Shown here in pieces: positions 38,043 to 45,713 of a DNA stretch of 58,700 nt. Where the stretch lies: positions 1 to 58,700 of the forward strand of contig JAHYJP010000002.1 of NCBI GenBank assembly GCA_019429055.1, read 5' to 3'. The stretch's first letter is position 1. Every line of letters begins with the position of its first letter. The notes under the pieces were generated by a model that was not told where the DNA came from, did not search any database, and worked only from the letters and a program-made list of their open reading frames with translations. Position numbers and translations under genes: made by a program. This stretch comes from Bacteroidales bacterium (GTDB lineage Bacteria > Bacteroidota > Bacteroidia > Bacteroidales > UBA7960).

Positions 38043-39233
38043 CTACTGAAGCACCTCAGTAACCAGTTCTGCTGCTTCTTTGAGCAATATGGCTGATTTT
38101 ACTTTTAAACCCGACTCATCAATGATTTGTTTGGCTTCTTCTGCATTTGTACCCTGCAATCTTACAATAATCGGGATATTGATCTCACCAATGTTTTTGT
38201 AAGCAGCTACAATACCTTCAGCTACACGATCGCATCTTACAATACCACCAAAAATATTTACCAGTATTGCTTTAACATTTGGGTCTTTGAGGATGATACG
38301 GAAAGCTTCTTCAACTCTTTTTGCGTTGGCTGAACCACCTACATCAAGGAAATTGGCCGGATCGCCGCCCGAAAGTTTAATGATATCCATGGTTGCCATG
38401 GCAAGCCCGGCACCATTTACCATACAGCCCACATTACCATCAAGTTTCACATAGTTCAGATCATACTTGCCTGCCTCTACTTCCATGGGATCTTCCTCGT
38501 CGAGGTCGCGCATTTCCATGATATCGGGATGCCGGAAAAGTGCATTGCTGTCGATGGTCATTTTACAGTCGGCAACGAGAATTTTGTCATCGGCGGTTTT
38601 AAAGAGGGGGTTGATTTCCAGCAATGTTGCATCATTCTTTTCATAAGCATTGTAAAGTTTGGGAATAAACTTTACCATATTTTTAAAGGCATCACCTTTC
38701 AATCCCAGGTTAAAAGCAATGCGCCTGCACTGGTAAGGCTGAATACCGGTTTTGGGGTCAATTTCTTCGGTGAAGATCTCTTCCGGAGTTTCTTCAGCAA
38801 CTTCTTCAATATTCATACCTCCGCGGGGTGAATACATGATCATATTGCGCGAAGTAGCACGGTTAAGAAGCACACTGAAATATATTTCAGAAGGTTCTGA
38901 TGGCCCGGGATAGTAGATGTTTTGTTCGATGAGAAGTTTGCGTACGAGCTTCCCTTCGGCGCTGGTTTGTGGTGTAATCAATTGCATTCCAAGGATATTG
39001 CCTGCATGTGTTTTAACATCATCCAGGTTTTTGGCAATCTTTACTCCGCCGCCCTTACCACGGCCACCGGCGTGGATCTGAGCTTTTACAGCAATTAAGT
39101 CGTTGCTGGCGATCTCCTGGATCTTTTTTGCAGCCTTAAGGGCATCGTCAACACTTTTTACCATGATTCCCTCGGGAACGGGAACATCATATTTTTTCAG
39201 TAAGGCTTTGCCTTGATACTCGTGTACATTCAT
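38043..39233 (-). CDS. sucC: succinyl-CoA synthetase (ADP-forming) beta subunit
   Basis: Beta subunit of succinate-CoA ligase, interconverting succinyl-CoA + ADP + Pi and succinate + CoA + ATP in the TCA cycle. The start is set at ATG 39233 (MNVHEYQGKALLKKYDVPVP, the universal family N-terminus) rather than 39287. ATP-grasp segments include KAQIHAGGRGKGGGVK, and the C-terminal flavodoxin-like domain has FLDVGGSANAKRVEEAF and NIFGGIVRCDRVAEG. 396 residues. sucD is not adjacent, so the alpha subunit is encoded elsewhere. Confidence 0.96.
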   Translation of the reverse strand: MNVHEYQGKALLKKYDVPVPEGIMVKSVDDALKAAKKIQEIASNDLIAVKAQIHAGGRGKGGGVKIAKNLDDVKTHAGNILGMQLITPQTSAEGKLVRKLLIEQNIYYPGPSEPSEIYFSVLLNRATSRNMIMYSPRGGMNIEEVAEETPEEIFTEEIDPKTGIQPYQCRRIAFNLGLKGDAFKNMVKFIPKLYNAYEKNDATLLEINPLFKTADDKILVADCKMTIDSNALFRHPDIMEMRDLDEEDPMEVEAGKYDLNYVKLDGNVGCMVNGAGLAMATMDIIKLSGGDPANFLDVGGSANAKRVEEAFRIILKDPNVKAILVNIFGGIVRCDRVAEGIVAAYKNIGEINIPIIVRLQGTNAEEAKQIIDESGLKVKSAILLKEAAELVTEVLQ

Positions 39234-39362
39234 TTTATCGTTTCTGTTTTGTTTCTGACAGGAATTTAAAGGAAAGCAAAAATACAAATTTCATGATCAT
39301 TACAAGACCTATCCTTCATATAATTTCGATTTATTAAAATTTTTAGGAAACAGGTAAAATAA

Positions 39363-39671
39363 ATGAAAATGAAATGCCGTTATACTGATGAAAACAATGG
39401 TTCAATTAAACAAAAGCTAATGAAACAATTCTCTACCCTTGAAAATGATTTAACTATGATTCTTGAACTTCTTGCTGAAATGGTTGACACCAGGCATCTT
39501 ACACAAAAACAAATGATGCATATAATGGAAAACTACTTCAACCGGCCGCAGGAAGATCATAAGGCTTTGTTGCCAGATAATCAGGTAGTTAAAAACATTA
39601 TGAATTACAGCCATTCGCTGGAAGTTATGAAAACACCCGGAAAACAAGCCATTTCGGTTATTGCAAATTGA
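39363..39671 (+). CDS. small protein of unknown function
   Basis: 102 residues, charged and predicted helical, methionine-rich (FSTLENDLTMILELLAEMVD), without cysteine-pair or membrane motifs. It is followed by a clear terminator, which supports expression. No family was recognised. Confidence 0.5.
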   Translation: MKMKCRYTDENNGSIKQKLMKQFSTLENDLTMILELLAEMVDTRHLTQKQMMHIMENYFNRPQEDHKALLPDNQVVKNIMNYSHSLEVMKTPGKQAISVIAN

Positions 39672-39696
39672 TCGGGTTTGTTTTAAGACTTAACAA

Positions 39697-39752
39697 AAAA
39701 AAACCGCAATTCAATAGTTTTCAACAAAAAAAACGACAAATTGCGGTTTTTT
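39697..39752 (+). terminator. terminator after the 102-residue ORF
   Basis: Inverted repeat AAAAACCGCAATT / AATTGCGGTTTTT with a 27-nt loop and a trailing T-run, 26 bp after the stop. Confidence 0.65.
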
Positions 39753-39795
39753 ATGTGTAAAAACAAAAAAATAACACAGGTTATTAAAAATCTAT

Positions 39796-39803
39796 TATTT
39801 TTG
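39796..39803 (+). promoter_or_regulatory. -7 element of small lipoprotein gene
   Basis: TATTTTTG matches TAnnTTTG, about 70 bp upstream of ATG 39874. No clear -33 TTG was seen. Confidence 0.35.
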
Positions 39804-39873
39804 TACGCAACTGTGTAAGCCTTTTTTGATAGCTAATTTATCGAAAAAAAAATTGAAATTAATTTATAAAATC

Positions 39874-40011
39874 ATGAAGAAAAGAATCGTTTTTGCCGTT
39901 TTTGCCCTTATGCTTCTGGGAATCAGTTTAAGTGGATGCAGATCAAAAGAATTATGTCCTGCCTATACTGATGCCGATCCGATCGAACTCAGACAGGAAG
40001 AAAACGCCTGA
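39874..40011 (+). CDS. small CPAY-type lipoprotein
   Basis: The track starts at 39826, but ATG 39874 gives a textbook lipoprotein: MKKRIVFAVF, hydrophobic core, GISLSGC lipobox, and a mature peptide of only about 24 residues (CRSKELCPAYTDADPIEL...). Very short lipoproteins with a CPAY motif recur in Bacteroidota; their role is unknown. A terminator follows. Easily missed by gene finders. Confidence 0.65.
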   Translation: MKKRIVFAVFALMLLGISLSGCRSKELCPAYTDADPIELRQEENA

Positions 40012-40082
40012 ATTGCTATAACAAATTTTTTGTCCAGCTTTGTAAGCTAACTCTTTAATTAAGAAAGAGTATGGAAGAAATT

Positions 40083-40112
40083 ACCACAGTCAATCTATTG
40101 GATGACTGTGGT
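40083..40112 (+). terminator. terminator after small lipoprotein gene
   Basis: Perfect 10-bp inverted repeat ACCACAGTCA / TGACTGTGGT, loop of 10, followed by TTTTATTTTTC. Confidence 0.8.
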
Positions 40113-40184
40113 TTTATTTTTCTTCAGTAAAAAGTTAAAAGAACAAACACTTCCGGTGAAGGGGAAATAGTAGAGTGGTTAAGC

Positions 40185-40391
40185 TTATTTTCCGATCATT
40201 ACTTCGGTAGATTTAACAATGGCAAAAACTTCGTCGCCAACCTTCAGATTCATATCCTCCACACTATCAATGGTTATCATTGAGCTTATGATGGTTCCAT
40301 CGGCAATTTTTACGGCTACTTTTGCCATTACGCTACCAATTTTTACTTCTGTAATGGTTCCCCTGATCTTGTTTCGTGCACTTAATTCCAT
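40185..40391 (-). CDS. molbindin (Mop/TOBE-domain molybdate/tungstate-binding protein)
   Basis: 68-residue single Mop domain. Start moved from a TTG at 40412 to ATG 40391 (MELSARNKIRGTITEVK), giving the standard molbindin length. Family features are NKIRGTI, VMAKVAVKI, ITIDSVEDMNLKVGDEV and AIVKSTEVMIGK. Molbindins assemble into hexamers that store or buffer molybdate and tungstate; the same domain forms the sensing part of ModE. Lying near a ModE that lacks this domain, it may serve as storage or as a separate sensor. Confidence 0.88.
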   Translation of the reverse strand: MELSARNKIRGTITEVKIGSVMAKVAVKIADGTIISSMITIDSVEDMNLKVGDEVFAIVKSTEVMIGK

Positions 40392-40494
40392 GATTTTCTT
40401 GTTTTGATTCAAAATGATTAATGAAACTTTATTCAGAAATTAAACAACTCTGATACACGAAAGTTCTTAGCCGGGCTTGTTTAGGCTCATAAAA

Positions 40495-41586
40495 TCAGGG
40501 GATCTCCCTGAAAAAGTACATTTCCATAACCGATTTTACAGAACGATCGGCGTAAAATTCTGAAGGGTGAAAAATACGGTAAAATCCCCCGTCTTCAGGA
40601 TTGTCAGGAACAGCAAATATTGGAAAAACCTGATCGGTTCTGTTAAACAATTCGCTGTAGCTGTATATGGCTCTGTAGCCGTCAACCGATGCAAAACAAA
40701 CCAGTCCGTGACGGTTCCAATCAGGATCAAAGGGTTTGAAATCTTCATGCATAACCTTGAGTAATGCCGGCCCTTGGAAATACCGGGCTTCATGATATCC
40801 CATACCCATGCCATAAAAACTGGAATGATAGCGGGTGTAATTTTGCTTTTTTTCATCAGGTAGGATAGTCTGGACATATTCTTCGTCCATCAGAACGGTA
40901 ACTTCAGGGCTATACATGGGCTCATAATCTCTGTCAATAACGTAATCTTTTTTATCGAAAGAATGAACTGTTATTTTTACCGGATTTTCCAGAACCCTGT
41001 ATGCAAAAAGATCATTGGCTGAAACAACTTTCCAGTTTTCACCTATTTCATAATCAACTTCCCTGCGGTAAGGCACAATAGGTGCAGCTTCTGTAGCAAT
41101 GAGTATCTGGTGCGGATTATTGGTGTGAAATATTTCTGACCAGCTAAAAGAAACTGTTTCGCCTTTGTCATTTTCAATTATTACATAAAGATCAATGGCA
41201 GGCCTGAAAATATCCATATTCTTTTTATCCTGGTTAAACGGGTGCAGCAAATCAAACAAAGAATAACCACGATAACGGTAAGCGCCCAAAAAATGGATTC
41301 CGGTTTCCTCATCAAAAAGTGATTCTTTAATCATCACCTCTCTCTTGTAATGGTTGCCTAAATTTACTTTTCCTGGTTTTTTAATCTCTCCGGCAACTTC
41401 AAGTTCTCCGGTATTCATACTTACTTCATCGGTTTGGTGAAAAAGACTGTTGCCATCCTGGGCCATAGGTTTGGAGGCACCACTCAATGCATCTGCAAGG
41501 GTTTCGGGTAGTAAATCGCAGCCCCAAAGAGAAAAACCAATAATAATAACAACAAAAAAACGGGCAATGGAATAGTGTTTTAGCAT
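40495..41586 (-). CDS. lipoprotein with two sulfite-oxidase-fold-like (SUOX) repeats
   Basis: The start is set at ATG 41586, giving a lipoprotein signal (MLKHYSIARFFVV..., SLWGC). About residues 60-225 resemble an oxidoreductase molybdopterin-binding domain: LEVAGEIKKPGKVNL, YRYRGYSLFDLL, LYVIIENDKGETVSFSWSEI, ILIATEAAPIVPYR. About residues 255-360 repeat the pattern in shorter form (CFASVDGYRAIYSYSEL, PVxKSV-like ending). The Mo-ligating cysteine of true sulfite oxidase-type enzymes is not evident in the first repeat. A cofactor-free role (sensor, chaperone or oxyanion binding) is possible. A ModE-like site lies 18 bp upstream. Confidence 0.6.
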   Translation of the reverse strand: MLKHYSIARFFVVIIIGFSLWGCDLLPETLADALSGASKPMAQDGNSLFHQTDEVSMNTGELEVAGEIKKPGKVNLGNHYKREVMIKESLFDEETGIHFLGAYRYRGYSLFDLLHPFNQDKKNMDIFRPAIDLYVIIENDKGETVSFSWSEIFHTNNPHQILIATEAAPIVPYRREVDYEIGENWKVVSANDLFAYRVLENPVKITVHSFDKKDYVIDRDYEPMYSPEVTVLMDEEYVQTILPDEKKQNYTRYHSSFYGMGMGYHEARYFQGPALLKVMHEDFKPFDPDWNRHGLVCFASVDGYRAIYSYSELFNRTDQVFPIFAVPDNPEDGGFYRIFHPSEFYADRSVKSVMEMYFFREIP

Positions 41587-41603
41587 ACTTAAAAAGTTAA
41601 ATC

Positions 41604-41626
41604 CGAAATGTAAAAATTGCATAACG
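41604..41626. promoter_or_regulatory. candidate ModE box upstream of SUOX-like lipoprotein
   Basis: 23-bp site with left half CGAAATGTAAA and right half ATTGCATAACG around one central base; it shares the TGCATAACG half with site 42209-42231. It is 18 bp upstream of the minus-strand start at 41586. The left arm matches the ideal palindrome at 8 of 11 positions against the consensus of the other sites. Confidence 0.5.
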
Positions 41627-41821
41627 CAAAAGTGCAAATATTTTTCTTCATATTTAACCAGGTATTAATAATTTGAAATGATTATAAATTAATTAAGATG
41701 ATATTCTTTAAAGTATTGTTTTGCAAGTTATTGCGAATTTGGTTCAATGGATAAATAATCCGACTTTTCAAAGTTTCAGAAATTTGTACTAATATTGCGG
41801 CCAAATCAGAATGGTGTAGCT

Positions 41822-42193
41822 ATGATTAAGCCCGAAAAATTAAAACTGAACTATAAGTTCTGGATTGAAACAGAGTCTGGTTTAAGTGTATTGGGCGAAG
41901 GAAAATGGAAATTACTTAAAGCCATTCGTGATACCGGTTCTTTGAAGGCTGCCGTTGAAAAAATGGGGTACACCTATCGTCAGACCTGGCAAAATCTTAA
42001 GAATATTGAAGATAAGCTGGGCTTTAAACTTATTGAAAAAAGCAGGGGAGGCGAAAAGGGTGGCGAAACCGTTCTTACAGCTAAAGGAGAACTTATAGTT
42101 GCTTTCTTTGATAAGCTTTACACCGATGTTGAACCGGGGATAAAAAAATCATTTGAAAGGATGGTTGAAGATTTAAATAAAATTGTTGATTGA
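41822..42193 (+). CDS. ModE-type winged-helix regulator lacking the molbindin domain
   Basis: The start at ATG 41822 (MIKPEKLKLNYKFWIE) is preferred to 41795. 123 residues forming the LysR/ModE-type winged helix: GEGKWKLLKAIRDTGSLKAA, MGYTYRQTWQNLKNIEDKLG, and KSRGGEKGGETVLTAKGELI (ModE wing). E. coli ModE has two C-terminal Mop domains that bind molybdate; they are absent here, as in other short ModE-like proteins. Metal sensing may come from the separate molbindin or not occur. Two palindromes that look like its operator lie just downstream, before the TonB receptor gene. Confidence 0.82.
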   Translation: MIKPEKLKLNYKFWIETESGLSVLGEGKWKLLKAIRDTGSLKAAVEKMGYTYRQTWQNLKNIEDKLGFKLIEKSRGGEKGGETVLTAKGELIVAFFDKLYTDVEPGIKKSFERMVEDLNKIVD

Positions 42194-42208
42194 TATTTTT
42201 TTGTTTAC

Positions 42209-42231
42209 CGATATGCAGATTCTGCATAACG
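42209..42231. promoter_or_regulatory. candidate ModE box 1
   Basis: 23-bp palindrome with arms CGATATGCAGA and TCTGCATAACG around one base; arms are complementary at 10 of 11 positions. The CGnTAT...ATAACG outline resembles the E. coli ModE operator. It lies between the regulator and the receptor gene. Confidence 0.65.
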
Positions 42232-42258
42232 AAAATTAAATCCTGTTTTTTTATAAAC

Positions 42259-42281
42259 CGTTATGCAAATATTGCATAATC
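42259..42281. promoter_or_regulatory. candidate ModE box 2
   Basis: 23-bp imperfect palindrome with arms CGTTATGCAAA and ATTGCATAATC, exactly 50 bp downstream of box 1. It covers the ATG (42263) chosen by the ORF track, supporting 42299 as the real receptor start. Confidence 0.6.
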
Positions 42282-42298
42282 AAAAACTTTTAAAATCT

Positions 42299-44602
42299 AT
42301 GCATAAAATTTTACTGATTATTTGCTTACTGCTTGGAAGTAATTTCCTGTTTGGCCAGCAAACCATCACCGGCAAGGTTGTTTCATCTGAAACCAATGAG
42401 CCGGTATCTGGTGCCGTTGTTAAAGTAAAAGGCACTCAAACAGGAACCACGAGTGCTGTTGATGGTAGCTTTTCTCTTCGTATAGAAGAAAGGGAAAGTA
42501 CCATTCTCGAGATCAGTTTTATTGGATATGAAACCAGGGAAATTAACACAGAAGCGGGTGAAAGACCACTCTCCATTGTCCTTACCCGTGATATAAGGCA
42601 ACTGGGAACTGTAATTGTTACCGCAACGCGTAACCGGCAGAGCAGGTATGATGTACCAGTAGGGGTGGATGTTCTGGAAAAAGAAAAAGTTGAAGCCATT
42701 CCGGCATTGTCAGCAGATGATTATTTGCGTGCCATTTCCGGTATTTCTGTGAGCCGTGGAGCTTCATTTCTGGGATCAGCAACTGTTTCCATGCGGGGGA
42801 TGGGAAGTGAAGCAGGTCGAACCCTTGTAATGATTGATGGTGTGCCGGTAAATAAAACCGATGGCGGGTCGGTAAACTGGAATGCTATCAATGCAGAAAA
42901 TATTGAGCAGATTGAAGTAATGAAAGGCCCCGGATCCAGCATACACGGGGGTAATGCTATGGGTGGGGTAATTAACCTGATTTCACCCACTCCTTCACAA
43001 AATATTGAAGGTTCTTTAAGCCAGAGCTATGGTACATTTGAAACAGCCAACACCCATGCAAATATCGGGGGTCGTAATAACAATCTTTTCTGGGGAATTA
43101 ATGGCCGGTACCGTATGAGTGACGGATATATAACAACACCTGCAGATGAGATAGACGAATTTTCAGTAGCTTCTTTTCTTGAAGAATACCAGGCAGGAGG
43201 AAGGGCCGGTTATTTTTTGAATCCCGATCAGATGCTGGAAGCATCCCTGTCTTATTACCTGGGGCAAAGAGGTACCGGGGCCAGATTTACCGGTTATGGA
43301 TTTGAAAATGATGCCCTGTCTGCTCCCGATGGTGCTTACAATGAATATACGGCGTTAAACGGAAGGCTTTTATACAGGGGCTCATTCCATAATAACAGTC
43401 AGTTAAACATTACCCTTTACGGACAAAGGGAAAATTACCAGAATATTCGTGAAAGTGTGAGAAACGAAATAATTAGTCGTTACGATGTGGAATCGATTCG
43501 TGATGATCTGGGTTTTCTTTCCTCATTTACTTTTCACCCGTTGGCTTCACACAATATAACCACAGGTATAGACCTGCGTCATGGAGCGGTCGATGGTGCC
43601 GATATTTACCTTACTACCACCGATAAAGTTTTTAATCTTGGTAAAATGAACCAGCTGGGAATTTATCTGCAGGATGAAGTAAGGATAGCCCAGTCACCAT
43701 GGAGTGTATTGGCAGGTATACGGTTTGATTATGCCGGTTTTTATGATGGTGCTTTCCTGGTAGAAAATCCCACCAACGAAACAGCATTCTTGCAGGCATA
43801 TACGGGTGACCTGGGTGATGCCAACTTCACCGCATTCAGTCCCAGGTTATCTTTCCAGTATTATATACCCCAAAGTTTCAGGATTTATGCCGGATATAGC
43901 CGCGGTTTCCGTGCTCCTGTGCTTGACGATATGTGTAGAACAGGCCGCATTTCAGGTGGTATGAAGCTGGCCAACCCTGATCTGCAGCCCGAATACCTGG
44001 ATAATTTTGAATTGGGAGGAAATATCTTCCTTGGCAGCCGCATTACGATATCACCCGCAGTCTTCTATGCACTAGGTAAGGATTACCATGCTTACATTGC
44101 AACCGGGGATTCTTTAATCCTTAACAACAGGATGCGACCCATCCGCATAAAAGATAACATTGGCAAAGTAGAAATACTGGGTGCAGAATTGGCCGCACAG
44201 ATTAATATCATGCAAGGTTTCGAGTGGAATTTTTCTTACAGCTATACTGATACAAAAATTGCTGAATACCGAATTTTCGATCCCGGTGAGGATGATAACC
44301 TGGTGGGGAAGCAACTGGTTTATCAGCCTCGTGATATGTTTTATACTGCGTTAACCTGGCAAAATCCCATAGTAAATACCCTGGTTTCTTTCAATTACAA
44401 GGGCGCACAATGGCTCAACGATGTAAATACCGAAGAAATTGAAGCTTTCACATACATCGACCTGCATCTTTGGAGACCTGTGTACCGTGGGTTGTCATTA
44501 GCACTAAAAGTACACAACCTGCTCGACCAGGATTTTGTTGACTCACGCAATATGATTGCCCCGGGCAGAATGATCAATGCTGAATTAAAGTACTCCTTTT
44601 AA
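42299..44602 (+). CDS. TonB-dependent receptor, candidate molybdate/tungstate importer
   Basis: Outer-membrane TonB-dependent receptor, 767 residues from ATG 42299 (MHKILLIICLLLGSN signal). A CarboxypepD_reg-like domain (TITGKVVSSETNEPVSGAVV, about residues 22-105) is followed by the plug (about 115-235: DVPVGVDVLEKE, RGMGSEAGRTLVMIDGVPVN, VMKGPGSSIHGGNAMGGVI), then the 22-strand barrel ending in the terminal phenylalanine YSF. No SusD partner follows, which argues against glycan uptake. Substrate is inferred from ModE-like sites upstream, the adjacent ModE-like gene and the downstream WtpA-like binding protein. The C-terminal barrel resembles vitamin/siderophore-class receptors. Confidence 0.85.
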   Translation: MHKILLIICLLLGSNFLFGQQTITGKVVSSETNEPVSGAVVKVKGTQTGTTSAVDGSFSLRIEERESTILEISFIGYETREINTEAGERPLSIVLTRDIRQLGTVIVTATRNRQSRYDVPVGVDVLEKEKVEAIPALSADDYLRAISGISVSRGASFLGSATVSMRGMGSEAGRTLVMIDGVPVNKTDGGSVNWNAINAENIEQIEVMKGPGSSIHGGNAMGGVINLISPTPSQNIEGSLSQSYGTFETANTHANIGGRNNNLFWGINGRYRMSDGYITTPADEIDEFSVASFLEEYQAGGRAGYFLNPDQMLEASLSYYLGQRGTGARFTGYGFENDALSAPDGAYNEYTALNGRLLYRGSFHNNSQLNITLYGQRENYQNIRESVRNEIISRYDVESIRDDLGFLSSFTFHPLASHNITTGIDLRHGAVDGADIYLTTTDKVFNLGKMNQLGIYLQDEVRIAQSPWSVLAGIRFDYAGFYDGAFLVENPTNETAFLQAYTGDLGDANFTAFSPRLSFQYYIPQSFRIYAGYSRGFRAPVLDDMCRTGRISGGMKLANPDLQPEYLDNFELGGNIFLGSRITISPAVFYALGKDYHAYIATGDSLILNNRMRPIRIKDNIGKVEILGAELAAQINIMQGFEWNFSYSYTDTKIAEYRIFDPGEDDNLVGKQLVYQPRDMFYTALTWQNPIVNTLVSFNYKGAQWLNDVNTEEIEAFTYIDLHLWRPVYRGLSLALKVHNLLDQDFVDSRNMIAPGRMINAELKYSF

Positions 44603-44657
44603 TACCGTCGTCGTAAATCTCTGAACCGTGCAAAATTTCAATTATTAGCGACGATTC

Positions 44658-44689
44658 AAAGACCGGGTGCTCATACAGGCCCGGTCTTT
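44658..44689 (+). terminator. terminator of the TonB receptor gene
   Basis: Perfect 10-bp inverted repeat AAAGACCGGG / CCCGGTCTTT followed by a T-rich run, 55 bp after the receptor stop. The next gene therefore needs its own promoter. Confidence 0.85.
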
Positions 44690-44735
44690 TTCTGTTTTTG
44701 CCATCAGATTGAACTGAGAATATTTTTTTTACTTA

Positions 44736-44743
44736 TATCTTTG
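44736..44743 (+). promoter_or_regulatory. -7 element of the WtpA-like gene
   Basis: TATCTTTG fits TAnnTTTG exactly. A TTG at 44709-44711 is 24 bp upstream, slightly long for -33. Only 13 bp separate the element from ATG 44757, so the transcript would have a very short leader. Confidence 0.45.
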
Positions 44744-44756
44744 AAAGAAAAAAATT

Positions 44757-45713
44757 ATGAGGATCCGAATCATTTCCTTATTGGTAATTTTTATTACTGT
44801 AATTCTAACCGCCTGTAATTTAGGTGGAAAGCGGGATGACTCCCATACCATCCATATCATCCACGCCGGTAGTCTTACCTTGCCGGTTCATGAACTATCC
44901 CGGGCTTTCAGGGAAGAAAACCCTGATGTAAGGATTCTTACCGAAGCCTGGGGCAGTAAAGCGGGTGCCCGCAGGGTAATTGATATCAACACACCGGCCG
45001 ATTTGTTTATGTCGGCCGATTATATGGTAATTGAAAATATGCTGATTCCCGATCATGCAAGCTGGTACCTGCCTTTCGCCACAAACGAGCTTTCTATTGT
45101 ATATACCGAGCGTTCGCGTTACGCAAGTGAAATTAACCGGGATAACTGGATGGATATACTAATGCGGAATGATGTGAAGTATGGCCGCAGCAATCCTGAC
45201 ATGGACCCATGCGGGGTGCGCAGCGTTTTTACCATTAAGCTGGCAGAAAAGAAATTTAACAAACAAGGTTTTGCACAGCAGCTTCTCGAAAAGGATACAG
45301 ATAATATTCGTCCAAAGGAAACAGACCTTATTGCATTACTTGAGCAAAATCATATCGATTATATCTTTCTTTATAAAAGTGTTGCTGTTCAGCACGGACT
45401 TAAATACCTTGAACTACCCGACAGCCTGGCACTGGGAAATTTTGAACTGAATGACTGGTATCGTAAGGTAAGCATTGAAACCCTGGGTACACGCCCTGGT
45501 GAAACCATTACGGAATATGGCGAAGCCATGGTGTATGGGCTTACCATTCCGCATAAATCGGAAAACCGGGAACTGGCAGCAAGGTTTATAAATTTTGTTA
45601 TGCATCCCGACAAGGGACAAGCCATCCTGAAAAGATTAGGGCAGGAATCGGTGGGTAAATTTGACAATCCTTATAAAGATGATATTCCTGAAGAAATTAT
45701 CAGGCCAGATTAG
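44757..45713 (+). CDS. tungstate/molybdate-binding ABC-type lipoprotein (WtpA/ModA-like)
   Basis: 318-residue substrate-binding lipoprotein (lipobox VILTAC) of the type II periplasmic binding fold. WtpA/ModA-like features are HIIHAGSLTLPVHEL at the N-terminus (oxyanion loop), EAWGSKAGARRVID, TPADLFMSADYMVIE, SNPDMDPCGVRSVFT and YIFLYKSVAVQHGLKYLELP. It would bind molybdate or tungstate at the periplasmic face. The usual downstream permease and ATPase (wtpB/wtpC or modB/modC) are missing: the next gene is convergent and unrelated. A terminator precedes it, so it is not cotranscribed with the receptor. Confidence 0.88.
   Translation: MRIRIISLLVIFITVILTACNLGGKRDDSHTIHIIHAGSLTLPVHELSRAFREENPDVRILTEAWGSKAGARRVIDINTPADLFMSADYMVIENMLIPDHASWYLPFATNELSIVYTERSRYASEINRDNWMDILMRNDVKYGRSNPDMDPCGVRSVFTIKLAEKKFNKQGFAQQLLEKDTDNIRPKETDLIALLEQNHIDYIFLYKSVAVQHGLKYLELPDSLALGNFELNDWYRKVSIETLGTRPGETITEYGEAMVYGLTIPHKSENRELAARFINFVMHPDKGQAILKRLGQESVGKFDNPYKDDIPEEIIRPD

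Noticed and set aside
41640-41821. ModE autoregulatory site upstream of the ModE-like gene
   Set aside because: TTTTGCAAGTTATTGCG shows partial similarity but lacks the symmetric TTATGCA/TGCATAA halves.
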